From the NCBI RefSeq assembly GCF_025685685.1, contig NZ_JAGSYH010000007.1, positions 217,083 to 281,082 on the forward strand: DNA of 64,000 nt, in the 5' to 3' direction. The stretch comes from Acidicapsa dinghuensis (GTDB taxonomy: Bacteria > Acidobacteriota > Terriglobia > Terriglobales > Acidobacteriaceae). The notes beneath the pieces are model-generated. The model was not told the origin of the DNA. It made no database searches and worked only from the letters and a program-made list of their open reading frames with translations. Positions 18,975 through 25,820 of the stretch are shown here, in pieces (the first letter of the stretch is position 1; every line of letters starts with the position of its first letter). A program made the position numbers and the translations under genes.

Positions 18975-21194
18975 ATGTCAAAAAAGCTATCCCTGCTCAT
19001 CGTCTTCGTAGCCCTTTCTTCGCTTGCCACTCCCCTTATCGCACAGTCCGACTACCCATTCCGTAATTCGAGTCTCCCTACCGAGCAGCGCATCACGAAC
19101 CTGCTCAGCCTGCTCACCCTTCAGGAAAAAATCGACCTCATGTCCGGCGCACCCAAAGTGCCGCGCCTCGGCATTGCCTTCACCGGCCAGGTCGAGGGCC
19201 TCCACGGTCTCGCCCTCGGCGGCCCCGGCCATTGGGAGGGCAAAGGCAAGCAGCCACTGCCCACCACCACATTCCCGCAGGAACGCGGCCTCGGCAACAC
19301 GTGGGACCCGGCTCTCATGCAAAAGATCGGCGCGCTCGAAGGCTACGAAGCCCGCTACTACTATCAGCGCCCCGTCGACAACCGCGGCGGCCTCGTTGTT
19401 CGCGCCCCTAACGTCGATCTCGCGCGCGACCCGCGTTGGGGACGCAGCGAAGAGTCAATGGGCGAAGACCCCTACCTCGTCGGCACCATGACCGTCGCCT
19501 TCCAGCACGGACTGCAAGGCCCCGATCCCGATCACTGGCAGGCAGCCTCGCTCATGAAGCATTTCCTCGCCAACGAGAACGAAGACACACGCGACTCCAG
19601 TTCCTCCGACTTCAGCGAGCGCCTCTTCCGCGAATACTACTCAGTCCCCTTCCGCATGGGCTTTGAACAAGGCGGCTCACGCGGCGTCATGGCCGCTTAC
19701 AACTCATGGAACGGCGTTCCCATGATGATCAACCCCGTCCTCAAGGACGTCATGATCAAGGAGTGGCACAACGACGGCATCATCTGCACCGACGGCGGCG
19801 CGCTCGGCCTCCTCATCACCGCGCACAAGAGCTTTCCTGACAAGGAGCACGGCTCCGCTGCCGCAATCAAGGCCGGCATCAACTACTTCCTCGACACCTA
19901 CAAGCCCGACCTGACCAAAGCCGTCACCGACGGCCTCGTCACCGAATCCGACATCGACTCCGTCCTGCGCGGCTGGCTGCGCGTCCTCGTCAAGCTCGGC
20001 GAATTCGACGCCACCTACAACGCATCCGGCCCAGCCACACCCGGCGCAAATGATCCTTACGGCCACATCGGCCGCGATAACACCCAGCCTCCGTACGAGC
20101 GCGACTCATCGAAACAACTAGCCCGCCAAGCTACCGATGAATCCGTAGTCCTTCTCAAGAACGACAACCACACCCTCCCTCTCGACTCCGCAAAGCTCAA
20201 GACCATCGCCGTCATCGGCCCCTACGCTGATGATGTTCTCCTCGACTGGTACAGCGGCACACCGCCCTATGGCGTCACTCCACTGCAAGGCATCCGCGAA
20301 ACCGCACCCAATGCCAAGGTCACTTTCGACAAAGGTGCAGACCCAGCCGCGGCAGCCGCACTCGCGAAGCAGGCAGATCTCGCCATAGTCATTGTCGGCA
20401 ACCATCCCTACTGCAACGCCACCCGCTGGAAGCAATGCGACACCCCCAGCAATGGCCGCGAAGCCGTCGATCGCAAGACCATCGTCCTCGAACAGGAAGA
20501 CCTCGTAAAGCAGGTCTACGCCGCCAACCCGCACACCATCGAAGTCCTGATCTCCAGCTTCCCCTACGCCATCGTCTGGAGCCAGCAGCACCTGCCCGCC
20601 ATCGTCCACCTCACCCAGAACAGCCAGGAACTGGGCCACGGCCTGGCCGACGTCCTCTTCGGCAACTACTCACCCGCAGGCCGCCTCGCCCAGACATGGC
20701 CCACCGGCGACGATCAGATCCTGCCCATCATGGACTACGACATCACGCACGGCCGTACCTACATGTACTCCAAGCTCAAGCCGCTCTACCCCTTCGGATA
20801 CGGCCTTAGCTACACCAACTTCAACTACCAGCCATTGCAATCAAGCTCCAAAGAAATGCCCGCCGACGGCCAGGTCGAGATCACCATCCCCGTCAAAAAC
20901 ACCGGATCACGTGACAGCGATGAAGTCGTCCAGCTCTATGTCCAGCACATGCACTCAGCCGTCATACGCCCGCAGCTTGAGCTCGTCGGCTTCGAACGCA
21001 TCCACATCGCCGCAGGCCAAACCGGCACGGCCCAGCTAACCGTCAAAGCCCGCGACCTCGCCTATTGGGATGAAATCCGCCACGCCTGGCGCGTAGAGAA
21101 AGAGCCCATCAAGCTCCTCGCCGGCGGCTCCTCCGATGCACTCCCCGTCTCCACGCAGATCAACATCACCACCACGCACGAATACAAACCATAA
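18975..21194 (+). CDS. GH3 beta-glucosidase-like enzyme
   Basis: 739-residue exported glycoside hydrolase family 3. A signal peptide (MSKKLSLLIVFVALSSLATPLIA) precedes the TIM-barrel domain (about 40-330), with RAPNVDLARDPRWGRSEES and the nucleophile region IICTDGGAL with D273. The (alpha/beta)6 sandwich domain follows (about 380-600; VLLKNDNHTLPL, AIVIVGNHP), then a fibronectin-III-like C-terminal domain (about 650-720; PVKNTGSRDSDEVVQLYV). The nucleophile is normally in an SDW motif; here TDG, a variant seen in some GH3 groups. The ATG at 18975 follows gggag. Substrate could be a beta-glucoside or beta-xyloside. Confidence 0.92.
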   Translation: MSKKLSLLIVFVALSSLATPLIAQSDYPFRNSSLPTEQRITNLLSLLTLQEKIDLMSGAPKVPRLGIAFTGQVEGLHGLALGGPGHWEGKGKQPLPTTTFPQERGLGNTWDPALMQKIGALEGYEARYYYQRPVDNRGGLVVRAPNVDLARDPRWGRSEESMGEDPYLVGTMTVAFQHGLQGPDPDHWQAASLMKHFLANENEDTRDSSSSDFSERLFREYYSVPFRMGFEQGGSRGVMAAYNSWNGVPMMINPVLKDVMIKEWHNDGIICTDGGALGLLITAHKSFPDKEHGSAAAIKAGINYFLDTYKPDLTKAVTDGLVTESDIDSVLRGWLRVLVKLGEFDATYNASGPATPGANDPYGHIGRDNTQPPYERDSSKQLARQATDESVVLLKNDNHTLPLDSAKLKTIAVIGPYADDVLLDWYSGTPPYGVTPLQGIRETAPNAKVTFDKGADPAAAAALAKQADLAIVIVGNHPYCNATRWKQCDTPSNGREAVDRKTIVLEQEDLVKQVYAANPHTIEVLISSFPYAIVWSQQHLPAIVHLTQNSQELGHGLADVLFGNYSPAGRLAQTWPTGDDQILPIMDYDITHGRTYMYSKLKPLYPFGYGLSYTNFNYQPLQSSSKEMPADGQVEITIPVKNTGSRDSDEVVQLYVQHMHSAVIRPQLELVGFERIHIAAGQTGTAQLTVKARDLAYWDEIRHAWRVEKEPIKLLAGGSSDALPVSTQINITTTHEYKP

Positions 21195-21294
21195 CCCGCA
21201 TCAAGAGATCTAAATGCCACGGGACGCGAAAACCCTTCAGATACAGGAAACCTCAGGAAACGCCAGAAGATCCAATTGATAACTGGAGCGGCCC

Positions 21295-21678
21295 ATGGAA
21301 GAGCAACAGATACAAGAATCCTTGAATGCGCATTGGCAAGCATCAGCAGCCGGCGATGTAAACACAGAGCATGATATCTACGATGACGATGCTATCTGTG
21401 ACTATCCCCAGTCAGGCGAGCGTATCTTCGGACGAAACAATTTGCAGGCCCTGCGAAGTCATCACCCCGGCAAGCCCTCAGGTTTCAACATCAGACGAAT
21501 GCTGGGAAGAGGCGATCTTTGGATCACCGAATACACCATCGACTATAAAGGGCAGCCAGCATACACAGTGAGCATCATGGAGTTTCGCAACGGTAAGGTC
21601 GTGCACGAGACATAATATTTCTCCGATCCCTTCAAAGCCCCAGCCTGGCGAAGCCAATGGGTTCGGAAGGTCGAATAG
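21295..21678 (+). pseudogene. SnoaL/NTF2-like gene with a premature stop
   Basis: The open part (21295-21615) gives 106 residues of a SnoaL-like NTF2-fold protein: MEEQQIQESLNAHWQ, then FRNGKVVHET and TAA at 21613-21615. The same frame continues past the stop as YFSDPFKAPAWRSQWVRKVE to TAG at 21676-21678, which is the usual C-terminal strand of this family (normally ETQYF...PFEAPAWR). The stop therefore sits where CAA (Gln) is expected, a single C-to-T change. The product lacks its last strand and probably does not fold well. Cofactor-free NTF2 enzymes of this kind are of unknown function. A sequencing error is the alternative. Confidence 0.75.
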
Positions 21679-21861
21679 CAGTCTCGCAAACCAGCGGGGG
21701 ACAAGGCACGCGCTACCAATAGCGGCGGATCTGGTCTTGGATTATCCATCGCAAGGCGCGCCGTGCTTTTGCATCGTGGTGAAATCCGCGCAGAGAATGC
21801 CTCTCCCGGACTTCTGGTAAGTATCACGATTCCGCTAAATCCGATTCCCGCTCAAGATTAA
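21679..21861 (+). pseudogene. Histidine-kinase C-terminal remnant
   Basis: Directly after the SnoaL frame, and in the same frame, 60 codons encode DKARATNSGGSGLGLSIARR, then AVLLHRGEIRAENASPGLLV, ending in TAA. This is the G2 box and last strands of a HATPase_c domain of an HK of the CpxA/EnvZ type. Everything upstream (sensor, HisKA, N and G1 boxes) is missing and there is no start. It is the 3' stump of a lost sensor kinase gene. No partner response regulator is beside it. Confidence 0.75.
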
Positions 21862-21946
21862 AGAAGCCGCATAACCGAGTAGTGCGCAATATGAACACAC
21901 ATTATGATGCGGGGTCATCCATCATCCTATGAAAGAGAGTGAGACG

Positions 21947-22666
21947 ATGGAGAAGCCTACCGAGAATCAAGTCAACCGCGACTTAAGTGAGTCTGACAGA
22001 GTGCCCGTCAAACTCAACGATGCAGTCTCAGGAGAATTCCTGACCGAAACGTTAGAGTACGACGGTGGGCGGCAGGTCACGGTGTACTATCCACCGGCTA
22101 CTCCGGAAGGGATCGTCTTCGCAGGAGACGGTCAGCGAATTGCCAGGTGGGGCCAGCTGCTCGAGCGGGCTAAGCTACCGCCCACGATGATCGTCGGTGT
22201 CCATGGGCTCGTCGATGAGACACTACGTCTGCACGAGTACTCACCAGGCTTTGAGCAAGAGCGGTTCGCGGCACACGAGAAGTTTTTCGTCGACGATGTT
22301 CGCCAATGGACGAAGTCGCGGTTTGGCCTTGAACTGCCCGCTGAGCGCACCGCTGTCCTCGGCGTCTCCGCAGGTGGAGAATTAGCCCTCGCTCTCGGGA
22401 TTCGGCATCCACAGGTTTATGGTGCAATCTTTTGCGCATCTCCAGGCGCCGGCTACAAACCACCCGCTGTTATACCGGGTCCACTCCCCCGCTCGTACCT
22501 CCTGGCTGGCACACAAGAGCCGTTCTTCCTTGAAAACGCAGCCAAGTGGGCGGAGGCATTGCGCGTTGCCGGCGCGGATGTGGTCATGAAAGAGCGAGCT
22601 GGATCGCACGGCGGCGCATTCTGGAGAGAAGAATTTCCGCTCATGGTGGCGTGGGCATTCGGATGA
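21947..22666 (+). CDS. Esterase-D-like alpha/beta hydrolase
   Basis: 239-residue cytoplasmic alpha/beta hydrolase of the putative esterase (PF00756, enterochelin esterase-like) type. The nucleophile elbow is GVSAGG; the likely catalytic His is in SHGGAFW near the C-terminus. The N-terminus carries an extra polar stretch before ETLEYDGGRQVTVYYPP. Two ATG starts are possible, 21929 and 21947; I prefer 21947 because gagagtgag lies 5 nt before it. No signal peptide. It stands alone behind two gene remnants. The substrate is unknown. Confidence 0.8.
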   Translation: MEKPTENQVNRDLSESDRVPVKLNDAVSGEFLTETLEYDGGRQVTVYYPPATPEGIVFAGDGQRIARWGQLLERAKLPPTMIVGVHGLVDETLRLHEYSPGFEQERFAAHEKFFVDDVRQWTKSRFGLELPAERTAVLGVSAGGELALALGIRHPQVYGAIFCASPGAGYKPPAVIPGPLPRSYLLAGTQEPFFLENAAKWAEALRVAGADVVMKERAGSHGGAFWREEFPLMVAWAFG

Positions 22667-23460
22667 TGAGCCGATATCGTAAACACGACTGACGCACAAA
22701 AACCATGCACTTACCGGTACGGAGCTTACTGGTACGGAGTTGGAACTGACAAGCCGGCTTGCGTGAAGTGATGAGTGATCTCATGTGGCAGATTGCCGTA
22801 AATCAAAAACTTCAAATTGACCCACTATCCATAGCAGCCCATCAAAACGCTCGCAAGATGCACAAAGCAAACTCAAGAATTCTTAAGTTTCGGCCTCGGA
22901 CATCTCGTCTCTAGTTGTCCTCAGAGGGCCGGTGATATCGGCCAATCGGGGGCCAAGTGGCGGGCTTTAGTGTCGAGTGACGGACATCACAGATAAAGTC
23001 TCTCTTCATTGCTTAAATGGACTCAACACAGCAATCAAAGATGGTTTTCGTCAGAGGCTCTGGGGAGCAGACACCACACCTGCTCGGCTACCAGCTGATC
23101 ACTTCTGCAACCCCGTATCCCACCTAAGATTTCTTAAGATTAAAGACGCTCGGCAGCGGGTCGCCTCTAACAGCAGGCTGTTGCCCATAGAGTTAAAGAC
23201 GGTGTCGTTCTGCTGGGATTCAAGATCAATGGACTACTGATTTTGATCCACCCGGAAAGGCTACGTTGACGGCCTCTTCAAACAAACTCCCAGCAACGGC
23301 TCGCCCAGCTCGTTCTCTGCCTTCGTGATGACCGTCTTTCTTTTGTCGAAGCCGCGCCCCACAACCCCACAAAATGACAAGCGAACAGATCACCTGATCG
23401 ATTACCCCTGCGGGCGTGTCTTGCATCTAAAAGAAAGACGCGAAAGGAGGATAAGACTCC
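22667..23460. other. Long non-coding stretch
   Basis: About 790 nt with no supported gene. Near its start are two 15-nt direct repeats (ttaccggtacggagc at 22711 and ttactggtacggagt at 22726). Short palindromic A/T motifs (aagaattcttaag near 22876, and ttcttaag near 23131) and a short stem (ggccggtgatatcggcc near 22927) occur further on. The stretch follows gene remnants and may be decayed DNA; I could not identify a source. Confidence 0.4.
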
Positions 23461-23541
23461 ATGATCGCTATTGGATTTCTCGCAATATCTCTGATCTTTC
23501 TCATGATTTTCTTCGTGGCGAAGCGGCGAGTTAAGCAGTGA
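23461..23541 (+). CDS. Candidate 26-residue membrane peptide
   Basis: The frame ATG...TGA encodes MIAIGFLAISLIFLMIFFVA followed by KRRVKQ: one membrane segment of about 20 residues and a positively charged tail, so N-out/C-in by the positive-inside rule. An unusually strong Shine-Dalgarno (aaaggagg, 23443-23450) lies 10 nt before the ATG, the best ribosome site in this non-coding stretch. It is too short for standard gene callers. It could be a regulatory single-pass peptide or a type I toxin-like peptide. No antisense RNA is evident. Function unknown. Confidence 0.5.
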   Translation: MIAIGFLAISLIFLMIFFVAKRRVKQ

Positions 23542-23733
23542 CTTTTGAGTTGCAGAGAAAAGTAATCGTCGCAACTCATGCGCACGTTTGAACCAAGCTC
23601 GCCAAACCAGACGTGTGCAGATCAGGAACGGCTTGACCTTCCGCGGCAGCCTGAACAAAATCGCAAGAAAGCGATCAGTCGCTGCGCTCCAGATGTTTGA
23701 ATTCAAATTGTTTTGGAAAGAATTAGTAAGCTA

Positions 23734-23810
23734 TGGTGCGCCCGGAGAGATTCGAACTCCCGACCCTCAGATTCGTAGTCTGATGCTCTATCCAGCTGAG
23801 CTACAGGCGC
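23734..23810 (-). tRNA. tRNA-Arg (anticodon ACG)
   Basis: On the minus strand the gene reads GCGCCTG for the 5' acceptor arm and CGGGCGC plus A and CCA at the 3' end, so the CCA tail is encoded. The D arm (GCTC/GAGC), the anticodon stem TCAGA/TCTGA with loop CTACGAA, and the T arm GGGAG-TTCGAAT-CTCTC are all complete. The anticodon ACG (plus-strand 23774-23776) decodes CGN codons after A-to-I editing. It stands alone; no integrase or att duplicate is seen beside it. Confidence 0.96.
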
Positions 23811-23872
23811 ACAACGTTGCATTGCGCAACCATTTAAGAATACCAAGAATCGCGTCCTAAGGCAACGCGTCT

Positions 23873-24145
23873 TCAGGCCTTCGCAGGCTCTGCAGCCGCT
23901 TCCACCGGTGGCGGAGGCGGCACGAGCGGCAACTCCTCCACCACATGCAGACCCGAACGCCGCACCAGCCCTGTCACCGTAGCCGCAGTCAGCCGCGTCG
24001 CATCGTACTCCATGCGCAGCGTCTTCGCTTCGCGGTCAAATTCCATGCGGCGAATCCCATAAACCTCGCGTGCATTGCCCAGTGCAAACACCGCCGATTC
24101 CGACGGCTCACCCTCATAACGGTACAGAATTTCCAGCTGCGTCAT
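23873..24145 (-). CDS. Small HMA-like conserved protein
   Basis: 90 residues: MTQLEILYRYEGEPSESAVF... The strand-helix-strand pattern (YGIRRMEFDREAKTLRMEYD, TRLTAATVTGLVRRSGLHVVEE) resembles a heavy-metal-associated ferredoxin-like fold, but the metal-binding CxxC is absent. A Pro-rich tail follows (PLVPPPPPVE). It precedes the tRNA and lies 21 nt downstream of the TlpA-like gene on the same strand, so the two may be co-transcribed. The function is unknown; the fold is inferred from pattern only. Confidence 0.65.
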   Translation of the reverse strand: MTQLEILYRYEGEPSESAVFALGNAREVYGIRRMEFDREAKTLRMEYDATRLTAATVTGLVRRSGLHVVEELPLVPPPPPVEAAAEPAKA

Positions 24146-24166
24146 AGCTCGATGATACCAATCCTT

Positions 24167-24700
24167 CTATCCAAGTGTTTTCAGATACCGCAAAATCTCC
24201 GGATCGGTCCAATCCGTTGCTCCAATGAACCGCCGCCGGATGTAGCCATTGCGGTCAACCACAAAGGTCTCCGGCCACCCCGTCACCTCAAACTTCGTCG
24301 CAGCCGATTCTTTCGGATCCCACACCGTCTGAAAATCCATGCCATGGGCTTTCACAAACTGCCGGTAGTCGTGCTCCTCTTCATCAATATTCACAGCCAG
24401 AATCGGATATTCCGGGTGCTCATGATGAAACGCCTCCAGCGATGGCAGCTCTTCAATGCAAGGCGGGCAGTGGCTCCACCAGAAATTCACAATCACCACC
24501 TTGCCGCGGTACGCACCAAGATGAATCGAGCTCGTATTATCCGTGACCGTAAAATCCGGCGCGGGCTTGCCGATCTCCTGCGGATGACTGCCCCGGTCGC
24601 AGCCTGAGCCAAGCATCGCCAGACCAAGAGCTGAAGTGACAAACAGCGTTTTGAATTTCCACGGCCCCACATACCTATAATACGGAGCGGGAGCCGTCAC
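24167..24700 (-). CDS. TlpA-like thioredoxin-fold lipoprotein
   Basis: Thiol-disulfide oxidoreductase of up to 177 residues. A lipobox (LAMLGSGC) makes it a probable lipoprotein facing the periplasm. The thioredoxin domain has active site W-S-H-C-P-P-C in NFWWSHCPPCIEELPS, plus the cis-Pro region TGWPETFVVDRNGYI. TlpA/ResA proteins reduce disulfides, often in cytochrome c maturation. The start is uncertain: GTG at 24700 is only 3 nt from the divergent gene, and GTG at 24670 gives a more normal 24-residue signal. Confidence 0.85.
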   Translation of the reverse strand: MTAPAPYYRYVGPWKFKTLFVTSALGLAMLGSGCDRGSHPQEIGKPAPDFTVTDNTSSIHLGAYRGKVVIVNFWWSHCPPCIEELPSLEAFHHEHPEYPILAVNIDEEEHDYRQFVKAHGMDFQTVWDPKESAATKFEVTGWPETFVVDRNGYIRRRFIGATDWTDPEILRYLKTLG

Positions 24701-24703
24701 GCG

Positions 24704-25780
24704 ATGATCGAGGCCACAATCGAGACAGAATCACAACCGCAGGCCCTCATCGAGCTCTCCGTCATCGTCCCCGCCCGCAATGAAGAAGACTGCATCGGCG
24801 CCTGCCTCGAATCCCTCGTCTCCCAATCCAGCGAATTCTTCTCCCTCGGCCGCGACTGGGAAATCCTCGTCGTCGATGACGGTTCCACGGATCGCACCCG
24901 CTCCATTGCCCGCAGCTTTGCAGGCGTCACCATCCTCGACCCCTTCAAGCTCGAAGCTGGCTGGACCGGCAAAGCCAACGCCTGCTGGACCGGCGCACAA
25001 CAAGCCCGCGGCCAGTGGCTCCTCTTCACCGACGCCGACACTATCCACGAGCCCGGCAACCTCCGCCGAGCTATCCATGAGGCCGAAAAATACAACGTCG
25101 GCGCACTCTCTTACTCGCCCAAACAGCTCGTCTCCGGCTTCTGGCAGCGCGCGCTCATGCCGCTTGTCTTCTGCGAACTCGCCCTCGCCTACCCGCCAGA
25201 AAAAGTCTCCAACCCCGCCGTGCGCATCGCCGCCGCCAACGGCCAGTTCTTCCTCTTCAAGCGTGAGGCCTACAAGGCCCTCGGCGGCCACGCCTCCGTC
25301 AAATCCGAAGTCCTCGAAGACGTCGAGCTCGCCTTCCTCGCCAAGCGCCGCAAAGTCGGCCTGCGCTTCCGTTATGCCGCCGATGCTCTTTCCACGCGCA
25401 TGTACCGCTCCACCGCCGCCATGATCGAGGGCTGGACCAAAAACCTCGCCCTCCTCTTCGGCAATGCGCTCATCCTCGCCATGTGGCGTCTGCTCGATAT
25501 CGCGTTGCTCCTCGGCCTTCCATTCCTCGCCTGGCAGTTCCGCGACTACGGCGTGCAGCACGTCCCCTTCTTCACCGCCGGAGTATTGCTGATCCTTATC
25601 TGGCTGCGCACCCTATGGCGCTTCTACGCCCGCGTCGCGAAATCCAACTTCCCCGCCGCCGATTGCGCATTATCCCCAATCGCCCTACCGCTCTTCGCCA
25701 TTCTTCTCTATCGAAGCTGGTTCCAAAACAGCATCCTCCACCGCGTTACCTGGAAAGGCCGCGAATACAGCACGAGATAA
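24704..25780 (+). CDS. Family 2 glycosyltransferase, HpnB-like
   Basis: 358-residue membrane glycosyltransferase. GT-A fold at about 18-235: SVIVPARNEED, the nucleotide site VVDDGSTD, DxD as FTDADT, and a likely acceptor/catalytic ED in VLEDVELA. Two to three membrane segments follow (about 255-320). This layout is that of the hopene-associated HpnB and CrtQ-type enzymes. No squalene-hopene genes are in the window, so the acceptor is unknown. It is divergent from the TlpA-like gene with almost no spacer. Its last 73 nt are repeated at 28536-28608. Confidence 0.87.
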   Translation: MIEATIETESQPQALIELSVIVPARNEEDCIGACLESLVSQSSEFFSLGRDWEILVVDDGSTDRTRSIARSFAGVTILDPFKLEAGWTGKANACWTGAQQARGQWLLFTDADTIHEPGNLRRAIHEAEKYNVGALSYSPKQLVSGFWQRALMPLVFCELALAYPPEKVSNPAVRIAAANGQFFLFKREAYKALGGHASVKSEVLEDVELAFLAKRRKVGLRFRYAADALSTRMYRSTAAMIEGWTKNLALLFGNALILAMWRLLDIALLLGLPFLAWQFRDYGVQHVPFFTAGVLLILIWLRTLWRFYARVAKSNFPAADCALSPIALPLFAILLYRSWFQNSILHRVTWKGREYSTR

Positions 25781-25781
25781 C
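25709..25781 (+). repeat. 3' end of the glycosyltransferase gene, copy A
   Basis: This segment, from tatcgaagctgg to the stop and one base beyond, recurs at 28536-28608 with 3 differences in 73 (96%). All three differences are at third codon positions and silent (CAA/CAG, GTT/GTC, ACG/ACA). The two copies bracket the ADOP permease gene. Confidence 0.95.
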
Positions 25782-25820
25782 CCTCGATCCGGCACACAGG
25801 AAAAGCGAATAGGGCAGACG

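Noticed and set aside
23734..23810. Integration site at tRNA-Arg
   Set aside because: No repeated 3' tRNA end and no integrase gene within the window.
24731..25561. 276-residue frame opposite the glycosyltransferase
   Set aside because: Gly/Glu-rich low-complexity shadow of a clear gene.
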